A stretch of 61,498 bases of DNA from Candidatus Woesearchaeota archaeon (lineage in GTDB: Archaea > Nanobdellota > Nanobdellia > SCGC-AAA011-G17 > GW2011-AR18). Below the pieces are notes generated by a model. That model searched no databases, was not told the DNA's origin, and saw only the letters and a list, made by a program, of their open reading frames with translations. The translations under genes and the position numbers were made by a program. The stretch is from contig JACPCE010000004.1 of assembly GCA_016179945.1 (NCBI GenBank), forward strand, positions 1-61,498, in the 5' to 3' direction. This document shows positions 52,528-61,068 of this stretch, in pieces (the stretch's first letter is position 1; each line of letters starts with the position of its first letter).

Positions 52528-53460
52528 TTATTTTCTTAAATATTTTTTATACATAGCTGCAATAAATTCAAAATCTTTATCATAATTTATTTCGTCAAAC
52601 AATATTTCTTCTTCAGGATTATTTTCCTTTACTTCTTCTATTATGTAATTAAAAGTTTCTATTTTCTCATTTTCAACTATTTCAGCATTAACATCTACAA
52701 GAACAAATGGAATTTCATTTTTTAATTCCATTCTTTCATTGTACTTGTATGCACTAAATCCTGTCAAGCACAGCATTGATGCTGCTGCAAGAAATTTAAG
52801 AAATGAGTTAAAATTTTTACTTCTTTTTACTGGGGGCCAAGTTATATCACAACAATTACTAAGATCTGGTGGTGTGTAATAATTATATCTTGTATTTTTA
52901 AATGCTTGTTTGTTGTTATTCCATCTTACCCTAAAAAAATTACAAAAGTCATGAACTTCCTTATCTGTGTATATTTTGTAAGTTGGGTGGTTAATTCCAA
53001 ATTTCTTATATGTTATATCTACTAAAGTTATATTTTGACTGTTTAAATAAATTCCTGCACAAACATGGGGTGTTTTTTGTCCTACATTATCTTCATATAC
53101 ATCAACAAATCTTGCATCTATTCCTGCTAGCCTGGCCATAACTACATAAAGGAAAGTAAAATCAACGCATACACCCATTCTATCTTTAAATGTTTGACTA
53201 GCACTTCTATAACTATAATAAGCCAGCTCTGTTTTATCATATCTTAAATTTTCTAAACACCATTCGTATAATCTTAATGCCTTATCAGTACTTTCTTCAG
53301 GACAATTTTTTATAATATCCCATGTGGTATCAAGAACTTCTCTTGTTGCATCATATGGCGGTGAATTTAATTTTAATTTTTTTGCCCTTCTATCAAACTC
53401 TTTTCTAGATTCTAACAAACTATCATAATTAACTATATCTTCTAGTCTAGATTCATTCAT
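52528..53460 (-). CDS. Transglutaminase-like cysteine protease with membrane helix
   Basis: A 310-residue protein. The triad of the transglutaminase-like fold can be read: Cys in DRMGVCVDFTFLYVVMARLAG, His in KTPHVCAGIYL, and Asp in ITLVDITYKKFG. A membrane helix (FLKFLAAASMLCLTGFSAY) follows at about 222-240, and the last 70 residues are acidic. It is probably a membrane-tethered peptidase or isopeptidase. The 140-residue gene upstream (53517) is on the same strand and may be co-expressed. Confidence 0.8.
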   Translation of the reverse strand: MNESRLEDIVNYDSLLESRKEFDRRAKKLKLNSPPYDATREVLDTTWDIIKNCPEESTDKALRLYEWCLENLRYDKTELAYYSYRSASQTFKDRMGVCVDFTFLYVVMARLAGIDARFVDVYEDNVGQKTPHVCAGIYLNSQNITLVDITYKKFGINHPTYKIYTDKEVHDFCNFFRVRWNNNKQAFKNTRYNYYTPPDLSNCCDITWPPVKRSKNFNSFLKFLAAASMLCLTGFSAYKYNERMELKNEIPFVLVDVNAEIVENEKIETFNYIIEEVKENNPEEEILFDEINYDKDFEFIAAMYKKYLRK

Positions 53461-53516
53461 AAATTGTATTTTATTTTAGAGTTTAAATTCTCAATTAAAG
53501 AATTTCTGAAAAATTT

Positions 53517-53939
53517 TCAATCTGTTAATAAGTCATACATTTCCGAGAATAAACTTTTAGATTTTTTATCTTTGGGAATTTTAGTATTTTTTGCTGTGTT
53601 TGAATCGTAACAGAAAAATGCTCTTTCCTTTGGTGTAAAATTACTAAAATTATATTGGGCTGAACCAACCATTATGCCGTATTTTCTTGAATATATTGGC
53701 AGGTTATTTTCATTAAGTTTCAAATAGGTTTCTAGGTTACCTTCATTGTTTTTACTATGTTTTACTTCTAATCTTAGTGATCTTCTTTTATCTACAAACC
53801 CTTCTTCAACATTAGAATCATAAAATCTAAGACCATGAACAACCTTTTCTACTCTATCATGGTTTGTGTATGTTAAACCAGCTACAGTCAAACCTACTAA
53901 AGGCCATTTGATTAATGATGCAATAAGTTTTAATACCAT
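53517..53939 (-). CDS. Hypothetical protein with N-terminal membrane helix, 140 aa
   Basis: Not recognised. The first 22 residues (MVLKLIASLIKWPLVGLTVA) are a likely membrane anchor or signal. The rest is charged, with beta-like stretches (RRSLRLEVKHSKNNEGNLETYLKLNENNLP) and FTPKERAFFCYDSN. It lies 56 nt upstream of the transglutaminase-like gene. Confidence 0.5.
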   Translation of the reverse strand: MVLKLIASLIKWPLVGLTVAGLTYTNHDRVEKVVHGLRFYDSNVEEGFVDKRRSLRLEVKHSKNNEGNLETYLKLNENNLPIYSRKYGIMVGSAQYNFSNFTPKERAFFCYDSNTAKNTKIPKDKKSKSLFSEMYDLLTD

Positions 53940-54069
53940 AAATATTACTTTGTTCTCAAACTTAAAATAGGTTTTGTAGAAATTTTTGAAAAATTTTCAG
54001 AAATAGTGAAAATTATATTATTATTTTAGACAACTAAACGTTTATAAATTCAATTTTATCTTTAATTCT

Positions 54070-54354
54070 ATGGAAATTAACAAAGAATTAATATTAAAAG
54101 TAGCTAAAAATTCCAGAATAAAATTGACAGATAAAGAAATCGAAGAATTTGTTCCGCAATTTAAGGAAATACTAAATTCTTTTTCTGAATTAGATAAAAT
54201 CAATACTGAAAATGTTAATCCAAGTTTTCACCCTGTAGATATAAGAAATGCTTTAAGAGAAGATAAACCTAAAGATTCTATCCCAACTGAAGAATTATTA
54301 AAGAATGCAAAACATAAAAAAGGAAATTACTTTTTAGGACCAAAAGCACTATGA
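54070..54354 (+). CDS. gatC: Aspartyl/glutamyl-tRNA amidotransferase subunit C
   Basis: A 94-residue GatC with the typical LILKVAKNSRIKLTDKEIEEF start, FKEILNSFSELDKINTENV core and the VNPSFHPV...LREDKP proline-rich end. It stabilises GatA/GatB in the transamidation of misacylated tRNA. The gene overlaps the ASCH gene by 4 nt (ATGA). No gatB is in the window. Confidence 0.93.
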   Translation: MEINKELILKVAKNSRIKLTDKEIEEFVPQFKEILNSFSELDKINTENVNPSFHPVDIRNALREDKPKDSIPTEELLKNAKHKKGNYFLGPKAL

Positions 54355-54728
54355 AAGCACTATCAATGATGCAACCAGTTCCAGAATTAATTTTACAGAA
54401 AAAAAAGACTATTGAAACAAGAACCTGGAAATCTAATTTTTTAGGTGAGTTTTATCTTCATGCTTCTAATGGTATTATTCAAGAAATGTTAGATAGATTT
54501 GAGTTTGATAAAGAAAGACTGATTAAAGGAGCAATTGTTGGAAAGGCAGAAATTACTGGTTTAAAAGTTTATAATAATTTAGAGGAATTTAATAAGGATT
54601 TTAGGAAACATTTAGTTGAAATTCCAAAAAAATTACCAAGTTATGGTTATGTTCTAGAAAATGTTCAAAGACTAGAAAAACCACTTAAATTAAAGGGAAA
54701 ATTAAATTTTTTTGATTTTAAAATATGA
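54351..54728 (+). CDS. ASCH-domain protein
   Basis: A 125-residue ASCH (ASC-1 homology) fold: MKALSMMQPVPELILQKKKTIETRTWKSNFLGEFYLHASN and later GAIVGKAEITGLK, SYGYVLENVQRLEKPLK. The conserved QP, K-x-E-x-R and G-x-Y features match ASCH proteins, which may bind RNA or modified nucleosides. It overlaps both gatC and gatA by 4 nt, so the three genes are translationally coupled. Confidence 0.85.
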   Translation: MKALSMMQPVPELILQKKKTIETRTWKSNFLGEFYLHASNGIIQEMLDRFEFDKERLIKGAIVGKAEITGLKVYNNLEEFNKDFRKHLVEIPKKLPSYGYVLENVQRLEKPLKLKGKLNFFDFKI

Positions 54729-56137
54729 AAGTCCAAGAATTTATTAAAAAAGTTCAAAATAAAGAAATTGATATAGTAGAACACACATACAAGGTTCTAG
54801 AAGAATGCAAAAAAATAAATAAAGAATATCATTATCTAAACACAATATCTGAAGAATTAGCTTTAAGGCAAGCTGAAGCTGTAAATAAAAATCCTAAAGG
54901 CAAGTTAGCTGGACTTCCAATATCAATCAAAGATTCAATTTGTGTTAAAGATGTAGAAAGCACTGCAGGATCTAAAATTCTTAGAGGATATAAACCTTAT
55001 TTTCATGCAACTGCTGTTGAGAAAGCAATAAAAGAGGGGGCAATTGTTATAGGAAAAACTTCTCAGGATGAATTTGGTTTTGGAGGATTTGCAACTAATG
55101 TTGGGATTGATTTAAAAATTCCTTTAAATCCATTTGATAAAAACAGAGCTACTGGCGGAAGTTCCGGGGGTGCTGGCGGGTTAACTCAAAAAGCAAGTTT
55201 TGCTCATATTGCACTTGGAGAATGCACTGGAGGGAGCATTGAAAGCCCTGCTAGTTTTTGCGGGGTTTTTGGTTTGGTTCCTACTTATGGAAGAGTTTCC
55301 AGATATGGCCTAATTGATTATGCAAATTCATTTGATAAAGTTGGACCTCTGGGGAAAAATATTTACGATTGTGCTTTGATGCTGGATGTTATTTCAGGCT
55401 ATGATGAAAAAGATTCAAGTTCTTTAAATGAAAAAAAAGACGATTTTTTTAATTTTTTGAAAAAAGATATAAAAGGATTGAAAGTTGGCGTTATAAAAGA
55501 ATCTTTTGGAGAAGGTGTTGATGAAAAAGTTTCTAAACATGTCTGGGATGGCATTAAAAGACTAGAAAAAAATGGGGCTTCTTACAAGGAAACCTCATTG
55601 CCAATTACAATGAAGCATGGTGTTCCTACTTATTATTTATTAGCCACAACTGAAGCATCTACTAATTTAGCGAAGTACTGCGGAATGAGGTATGGTGCGA
55701 GTGAAGAGTTAAAAGGAAATTTTGATGAATATTTTACAGATGTAAGAAGCAAAAACTTTGGCAAGGAAGCAAAAAGAAGATTAATGCTTGGAACCTTTGC
55801 AAGAATGAGTGGATTTAGAGATGCTTATTATATAAAAGCTGCTAAAGTAAGAACGCTAATTATTGAAGAATATAAAAAAGCTTTAAAAAATTTTGATGTT
55901 TTAATAACGCCTACAATGCCAATATTACCTCCAACATTTGATGAATTAAAAAAATTAACACCTTTGCAAGATTATATGATGGATATAATGACTGTTGGCC
56001 CTAATTTAGCTGGTTTACCACATATGGGTGTTCCTGTTGGTTTTGAAAAAAATTTACCTGTAGGAATGATGATTATTTCTGATCATTTAAATGAAGGGAA
56101 ATTATTGCAAGTTGGAAAAGAATTTGATAAGAATTAA
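54725..56137 (+). CDS. gatA: Aspartyl/glutamyl-tRNA amidotransferase subunit A
   Basis: A 470-residue amidase. The Ser-cisSer-Lys triad can be read: Lys69 in LPISIKDSIC, cis-Ser in ATGGSSGGAGG (about 146-147), and nucleophile Ser171 in CTGGSIESPASFCG. The usual SDTGGSIR is ECTGGSIE here, so the residues flanking the nucleophile differ but the GGS core holds. GLVPTYGRVSRYGLIDYANSFDKVGP is diagnostic. It releases ammonia from glutamine for GatB. Confidence 0.95.
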   Translation: MKVQEFIKKVQNKEIDIVEHTYKVLEECKKINKEYHYLNTISEELALRQAEAVNKNPKGKLAGLPISIKDSICVKDVESTAGSKILRGYKPYFHATAVEKAIKEGAIVIGKTSQDEFGFGGFATNVGIDLKIPLNPFDKNRATGGSSGGAGGLTQKASFAHIALGECTGGSIESPASFCGVFGLVPTYGRVSRYGLIDYANSFDKVGPLGKNIYDCALMLDVISGYDEKDSSSLNEKKDDFFNFLKKDIKGLKVGVIKESFGEGVDEKVSKHVWDGIKRLEKNGASYKETSLPITMKHGVPTYYLLATTEASTNLAKYCGMRYGASEELKGNFDEYFTDVRSKNFGKEAKRRLMLGTFARMSGFRDAYYIKAAKVRTLIIEEYKKALKNFDVLITPTMPILPPTFDELKKLTPLQDYMMDIMTVGPNLAGLPHMGVPVGFEKNLPVGMMIISDHLNEGKLLQVGKEFDKN

Positions 56138-56160
56138 AATAAAAAAATAATTTTTATCTT

Positions 56161-56394
56161 TTAATCATATCCACCATCAGAATCAAAACCTTCACTATCG
56201 TCCATATCGTCTTTTTCCATATCCTCATTATCGTCATCATCATCAAGTTTCCAATCTTCATTATCATCACTAACATCCTTACCTTCATCCTCATCTTCTA
56301 TCGGTTTTTTATGATGCTTGTGTTTTGCTGGAGCTCCAAAAAAATAATTACTTGTTTTAATAATTTCCCATTGACTTACTAATCCAATTTCCAT
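56161..56394 (-). CDS. Small acidic-tail protein, 77 aa
   Basis: Residues 1-22 look structured (MEIGLVSQWEIIKTSNYFFG), then come a His/Lys patch (PAKHKHHKKP) and a tail of over 40 mostly Asp/Glu residues. A strong Shine-Dalgarno GGAGG lies 8 nt upstream on the reverse strand (56403-56407 in window coordinates), which confirms the start and suggests strong translation. It may act as an ion buffer or bind basic proteins. Function unknown. Confidence 0.65.
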   Translation of the reverse strand: MEIGLVSQWEIIKTSNYFFGAPAKHKHHKKPIEDEDEGKDVSDDNEDWKLDDDDDNEDMEKDDMDDSEGFDSDGGYD

Positions 56395-56490
56395 TTATCT
56401 TCCCTCCTATTTATACAAACATTATTGGCATTATTTAGTTAATTTATTTATATATTTTTTGGTTCTAGGATTTTTATGTAGTATCCTATT

Positions 56491-57183
56491 TTAATGTATT
56501 AATAAGCCATATTTTCCATCTATAGTAGGACCCCTATTTACTCTATCAACCCCTGAATATATTATATGGATTACATTGCCTGGATTTTCATAAGAAACAA
56601 CAAAAACTTCTAATTGATCTGCCAACCTCATAGTTCTCATCTTACTGTTCTTTCTTTTACCTGCACCCCTTAACCATCCAATCATACCATTATAATTAAA
56701 GCCTTTACCATTATCTTCTATTGTTATTATATGGCCTTCATGTCCTTCGTCAATTATCAATCTTACTTCATCTTTACTTCCATATAAAAAAGCATTTTCT
56801 AACAAACCACTAATTAATGCTTTTAATACCGGGGGTGTTCTTTTTGGTCTCAACATCACATATCCAATATCATGCAATTTACTTTCTAATTCTCTTAATT
56901 TTCCTATACTTTGTGGATTTCCAAATCTCAGACTATGTAAGATTTGCTCTCTTCTACTAGCAAGCTCAATGCTTCTTTCCTCTAGAAGCCTACTTACACC
57001 TAATGTATATAGTGAAGGACTGTCATAATTAGCTTCTCTTTGTTCATAAAATCTTGATCTTCTTTCCACATTTGCAGGAAATAAAGATTTTTCTGAATAA
57101 GGTTTTATTACATCAAACAATATTCTATTATTTACACCAACTCTTGCATACATATCACTAAGATTAAGATTTTCAAATGTCAT
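56491..57183 (-). CDS. Orphan GHKL (histidine-kinase-type) ATPase
   Basis: A 230-residue protein. The C-terminal half is a HATPase_c domain: N-box SGLLENAFLYGSKDEV, G1 box EDNGKGF and a later R-x-G-x-G-like LRGAGKRKNSKMRTMRLADQL. The N-terminal helical part (RRSRFYEQRE, LEERSIELASRREQILHSL) could be a dimerisation region with a His, but no phosphotransfer H-box is clear. No receiver gene is adjacent. It could be an anti-sigma-type kinase (RsbW-like), which fits a genome with an ECF factor, or a one-piece sensor. Confidence 0.75.
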   Translation of the reverse strand: MTFENLNLSDMYARVGVNNRILFDVIKPYSEKSLFPANVERRSRFYEQREANYDSPSLYTLGVSRLLEERSIELASRREQILHSLRFGNPQSIGKLRELESKLHDIGYVMLRPKRTPPVLKALISGLLENAFLYGSKDEVRLIIDEGHEGHIITIEDNGKGFNYNGMIGWLRGAGKRKNSKMRTMRLADQLEVFVVSYENPGNVIHIIYSGVDRVNRGPTIDGKYGLLIH

Positions 57184-57215
57184 TTTTCAAATTGATGTTT
57201 TTATGTTTATATACT

Positions 57216-57258
57216 TTACCATTTTATAGTGGTGATAATTTAGAAAGATTTTTAAATA
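57216..57258 (+). promoter_or_regulatory. Divergent promoter region with palindrome
   Basis: ACCATT-TTAT-AGTGGT (57218-57233) is an inverted repeat with one G-T-type position. TTTAAATA (57251-57258) ends 22 nt before the ATG at 57281, and a TTTATATA-like stretch on the other side serves the GHKL gene. TTACCATTTTATAGT is shared with 17835-17849. Confidence 0.55.
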
Positions 57259-57280
57259 TTTTACTTATTATAAAAACATT

Positions 57281-57889
57281 ATGCCAGGAAAAAAAGAATC
57301 TTTAGAAATAGTACTAAGATATTTTGATGCTGTTTTTGTAGATTCTTCTTTCATGACATATTTAGGAAGAAGTGAAGGATTTTATAGTGTTGATAAAAGA
57401 CTTTTAGACAGAGCGTTAGAAGTATGGAGAGAAAATAGTGGGCTTTTTAGAAGATATAATGAAGAATTAAAAGTTTATACAACAAATGGTATCATACAAG
57501 AATTAAATGAATTTGCACTTGCTTTAGAGGAAGCTTCTTATAAGAAAAAGCAGACATTAAGAGCTAATAAACTAAAAAGTATGTCTGATTTAGTTAAGGA
57601 TACAGCTGATACATTAATAGTTTATCCCTTTAGAGCCTATATTCAAGTTGTCAGATATGATGGAGCTTCTGATAATGATATTTCTTTAATATCTGCTATG
57701 CTGCATTTTTTAGTTGATAACAATCGCAGCACCAGCACAATAATTACTAAAGACAGTGATATAAGCAAAAGTTATGGCCTTACAATATCGGGATTTGATG
57801 AAGGATTGAGAGCTAATATTTCAAGAAGAGGAAAAATTTATTGGTATGATTATAAGCAAAATTTACTAGAAAAAGTAGTTATAAATTAA
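57281..57889 (+). CDS. PIN-like nuclease-fold protein, divergent
   Basis: A 202-residue protein. The arrangement resembles a PIN domain: VFVDSSFMTYLG at the start, Glu in TTNGIIQELNEFALAL, Asp in SDNDISLISAMLHFLV, and Asp residues in TIITKDSDISKS. A coiled insertion (YKKKQTLRANKLKSMSDLV) separates the halves. It is not next to an antitoxin, so a toxin role is not supported. It is divergent from the GHKL ATPase. Confidence 0.6.
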   Translation: MPGKKESLEIVLRYFDAVFVDSSFMTYLGRSEGFYSVDKRLLDRALEVWRENSGLFRRYNEELKVYTTNGIIQELNEFALALEEASYKKKQTLRANKLKSMSDLVKDTADTLIVYPFRAYIQVVRYDGASDNDISLISAMLHFLVDNNRSTSTIITKDSDISKSYGLTISGFDEGLRANISRRGKIYWYDYKQNLLEKVVIN

Positions 57890-58005
57890 GTTTGAGTCTC
57901 ATACGTTCTTACTGTCTGCTATTAAATAGCAAAGGTTCTGTTCATATCATTGACCCAAACCATTATTGTGCATTAATAAGAAATCAAATAGGTATTTAAT
58001 GTTTA

Positions 58006-58818
58006 CTAAGTTTTAATTTCAAACCATATTAAATAATGATCACTATGCTCTTTATTTATAGATTTGTCTATTCCATAATTAGTAATTTGACTTTTTAAGT
58101 TATCACTAACTATAATTCTATCATAAGCACAGTTTGTTTCAGATACAGTTGTGTCTTCATTATCTTGAATTATCCAGTTCCAATTATCAAATTCATTTTC
58201 TTCTTTGTTATTATAATAAGAACAATCTGCATTCAAATCACCAATAACTGCAGTGTAATCATTATTTTTTACTATTTCATCTAAATAATATAATTCATTT
58301 TTTACATCATCTGGTTTTATATGAATATTAAACAAGGTTAAGTTATAATTATTTAAATTGAATTTTACTTCAATAGGTGGCCTTTCCCACCTATCTAATT
58401 TATCTGGATTGTAATCTTCTATTAATTCAATTTTAACTCCTTTCTTTACTAAAATTCCATATTGTTCTTTTGATATAGTTCTGCCAGCTCTTGTGGAGAT
58501 ATAGCAATTATATTTATCTAAATAAGAACAAAGCTTTGGAAATGCACCTTCTGAAGAATCTCTAATTTCTTGCAAAAATACAATATCATAATTTTTTATT
58601 TTATTAGCATAATAATTCATTAAATCTAAATTACTGGCTTTTGAATGTCCAAATACTTGTAGATTCCAATTTGCTATTTTTATTGTATCTTGATAATTAT
58701 TTATTTGAGGATTTATTTTAACTGCACTGGCTGTTATATTATCTTTTAAATTATCTTTGTAGTAATAAGTAATTAATACTAGAATTAATATTACAAATAA
58801 CACCTTTTTTTTCATCAA
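58006..58818 (-). CDS. Secreted endonuclease/exonuclease/phosphatase (DNase I-like)
   Basis: A 270-residue protein with an N-terminal signal anchor (KKKVLFVILILVLITYYY). The EEP motifs are complete: IKIANWNLQVFG, IVFLQEIRDS (metal Glu), FNIHIKPDDV, AVIGDLNADCSYY, CAYDRIIVS and the final SDHYLIWFEI (catalytic Asp-His). It is probably a membrane-tethered or released nuclease acting outside the cell, for example in DNA scavenging. The gap 57890-58005 holds no gene. Confidence 0.88.
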   Translation of the reverse strand: MMKKKVLFVILILVLITYYYKDNLKDNITASAVKINPQINNYQDTIKIANWNLQVFGHSKASNLDLMNYYANKIKNYDIVFLQEIRDSSEGAFPKLCSYLDKYNCYISTRAGRTISKEQYGILVKKGVKIELIEDYNPDKLDRWERPPIEVKFNLNNYNLTLFNIHIKPDDVKNELYYLDEIVKNNDYTAVIGDLNADCSYYNNKEENEFDNWNWIIQDNEDTTVSETNCAYDRIIVSDNLKSQITNYGIDKSINKEHSDHYLIWFEIKT

Positions 58819-58872
58819 TTTTACTATCTTTATTTAAATTTAATACTTGCCATATTTTGTTGTCTTTTTATA

Positions 58873-58898
58873 GTAGTAAATTTAGTAAGCTTTATAAA
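58873..58898 (+). promoter_or_regulatory. GTAGTAA motif and TATA box for 58920
   Basis: GTAGTAA at 58873-58879, preceded by TTTTTATA, and TTTATAAA at 58891-58898, which ends 21 nt before the ATG at 58920. Confidence 0.55.
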
Positions 58899-58919
58899 GG
58901 TTTAAAATAGACTTTTTTT

Positions 58920-59444
58920 ATGGATATTGGTGCTTATTTGAGGGCTTTGAAGGCATGTCCTGATCCTGATTTAACTGATAATCTAGGGATTTATGACAAT
59001 TGGCCAATATTATTAGATGTGGATACTAATATCTTTATAGATTATTTAAGGAACTGTGAAAAATATAGTGAAAAATCACAAAATGTAAGCAGAGAAATTG
59101 CTGAGGAAGTTGCTGCAAGTGGTAGATTAAGTGCTGCTAGAATATTAAGGAAAGGGAAGGGGGTTTATTTTGATTATGGCAAAAGACTAGCTAAATTTAG
59201 AGTTTCAAGGGGTTTAATACTTGAATTCTGTAGCAAAGATGAACCACATAGAACAAAACAGTTAGCTAAAGAATATAGAACTACAGTATTACTTCATCCT
59301 TATGCAATGAATGGAAACTGGACAAGAAATTTAGCAGATATTGTTGTTGACATTGGTGAGTATGCTCAAAGAAGCAAGGTTGGTCTTTGTTTTCCAAAAT
59401 CTATAGGTTCTAAAAATAAGGAGGTTGTTTATTACGAACCTTAA
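58920..59444 (+). CDS. Hypothetical protein, possibly PIN-like, 174 aa
   Basis: The segment WPILLDVDTNIFIDYLRNC looks like the first strand and helix of a PIN domain, and NWTRNLADIVVDIGEYAQRSKVGLCFPKS could supply later acidic positions. The centre is basic (RLSAARILRKGKG, DYGKRLAKFRVSRG). The assignment is weak. It begins the short operon that continues with the LysM-M15 gene 2 nt downstream. Confidence 0.45.
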   Translation: MDIGAYLRALKACPDPDLTDNLGIYDNWPILLDVDTNIFIDYLRNCEKYSEKSQNVSREIAEEVAASGRLSAARILRKGKGVYFDYGKRLAKFRVSRGLILEFCSKDEPHRTKQLAKEYRTTVLLHPYAMNGNWTRNLADIVVDIGEYAQRSKVGLCFPKSIGSKNKEVVYYEP

Positions 59445-59446
59445 AA

Positions 59447-60487
59447 ATGAGAAAACTAATTCCTTTTATTGTTGGATTGTGTACTGTTGTTGGATTAAGT
59501 TGTGGAAGGACAAGTATTACTAGAAAATCTACAGGAGATGGCGGAGGTTCACAAGCAGAAAAAAACTATTACATAGTAAAGAAAGGCGGCAGTATAGATG
59601 ATATTGCTAAAAAAACAGAAATTCCTGCATGGTCTATATTAAATTGCAATCCTGAATTAGATGAAAATACAAAATTCGGACCTGGAGAAAAAATTAAACT
59701 TTATGAAAAATATTATGAGATTCAACCTAATGATACATTATATGGAATTGCTTTACAAAATCATGCAAATTATGGCGCTTTAATAGATCTTAATAATATA
59801 GAAAATCCTGATTTAATATTAGCTGGCGATAAATTGAGAATTCCTTGTCCTGGAAAAAAATCAAAACATAAATTGGAAAGAGAGGAAAAAAATCATGCAT
59901 ATATAGAAAGAAAAGAACCAAGAAAAACTGGCTATGTTGTTTTTCCTAGCGGCTTAAAACTTCAAATTGTCAATGATCCTAAATTAACTAGGAAAGGAAA
60001 AGAATTTTATGATCCAAGAAGCTCTGGTAATCCATTATTTAAAGTTGAAGTTAAAGATTTAGGAAGGGCTGTTTCTAGACATTTTACTTTAGGTGACTTT
60101 CTTGAAATACATGTGCCTAGATTGGAATCACCCAATTATAAACTAAAACTTAATGGCGATGAGTATTTTGCTTATGGACGTTTAGATCCTGATTTTGTAG
60201 GAAGATTAGAAAAAACTAGGACTTGTGTAGGTGAACCTATAGAAGTAGACTCAGGTTATAGACCTTGGGGTTATCACAAAAGGATTTATCGAGATATATA
60301 TGGAAAAATGGAAACAAAGAAGAGTTTACACCCTTCAGGTATGGCAGCTGATATTTCTTCAAGAAGCACTAGAAGATTAAATAGATGTGTTGCTGATATA
60401 TTTAATAATAGTGGTATTGGCACTTATGATGATGAAGGTTTTGTGCATGTAGATAATAGGAAAGGAAAGGCTCGCTGGTCATTATGA
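59447..60487 (+). CDS. Lipoprotein with two LysM domains and M15A peptidase
   Basis: A 346-residue protein. A short signal ends at a lipobox (VVGLSC, Cys19). LysM repeat 1 is at about 41-86 (YYIVKKGGSIDDIAKKTEIP) and LysM 2 at about 90-133 (YEIQPNDTLYGIALQNH). The C-terminal domain (about 205-346) is a peptidase M15A fold with SGYR (269-272), the zinc ligands His295 and Asp302 in HPSGMAADI, and His334 in FVHVDNR. In bacteria these cut or bind peptidoglycan cross-links. Archaea lack murein, so a foreign or host wall is the likely target. Confidence 0.9.
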   Translation: MRKLIPFIVGLCTVVGLSCGRTSITRKSTGDGGGSQAEKNYYIVKKGGSIDDIAKKTEIPAWSILNCNPELDENTKFGPGEKIKLYEKYYEIQPNDTLYGIALQNHANYGALIDLNNIENPDLILAGDKLRIPCPGKKSKHKLEREEKNHAYIERKEPRKTGYVVFPSGLKLQIVNDPKLTRKGKEFYDPRSSGNPLFKVEVKDLGRAVSRHFTLGDFLEIHVPRLESPNYKLKLNGDEYFAYGRLDPDFVGRLEKTRTCVGEPIEVDSGYRPWGYHKRIYRDIYGKMETKKSLHPSGMAADISSRSTRRLNRCVADIFNNSGIGTYDDEGFVHVDNRKGKARWSL

Positions 60488-60527
60488 AAACAGAATTTAA
60501 ATATAATAAGATTAGGAGAAAGAAAAT

Positions 60528-61067
60528 ATGGTAAAAATAAAAATTAAAGGAAATGAAATTGATGTTATCTTTACTACTAATTCAGCTTCTAGGTATGCAA
60601 CACTTTTTAGAAATAAAATATTTTTCTCTTTGAAAAAAATTGGTGTTTCCCAGGATTATATTAAATTAAAGGAAGAAGTATTTCCTATAAGAAAATCAGG
60701 AGCTGAAGTTTACTGGTACTTAAATGGTTTTAATTGCTATTATAGTTATAATAGACAAGAAAAATATGTTGATAATTTGCAAATTATATCAAAACTTATT
60801 GATGCGGAAGTAAACAAAATATTGGAAGGAAGTAAGAATTTTGAGGAATTTCTAAATGATTTTATAGAAGATGATTATTTAATTGAAAAAAGAAAAGAAG
60901 CTAGGCAATTTTTGGGTTTAGAAGAAAACGAGAATAATATTGAAATTATAAATAAACAATATAAGAAAATGGCAAAAGAATTTCATCCAGATACGGAAAA
61001 TGGAAGCACTGAAAAATTTAAGAAATTAAATGAAGCTCATAAAATTCTAAGAAAGGAACTTGAATAA
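60528..61067 (+). CDS. Protein with C-terminal J-domain
   Basis: A 179-residue protein. The last 60 residues form a J-domain (ARQFLGLEENENNIEIINKQYKKMAKEFHPDTENGSTEKFKKLNEAHKIL) with the HPD motif. The N-terminal 110 residues are not recognised. J-domains stimulate Hsp70/DnaK. Having the domain at the C-terminus differs from classical DnaJ and resembles targeting co-chaperones. Confidence 0.85.
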   Translation: MVKIKIKGNEIDVIFTTNSASRYATLFRNKIFFSLKKIGVSQDYIKLKEEVFPIRKSGAEVYWYLNGFNCYYSYNRQEKYVDNLQIISKLIDAEVNKILEGSKNFEEFLNDFIEDDYLIEKRKEARQFLGLEENENNIEIINKQYKKMAKEFHPDTENGSTEKFKKLNEAHKILRKELE

Positions 61068-61068
61068 A

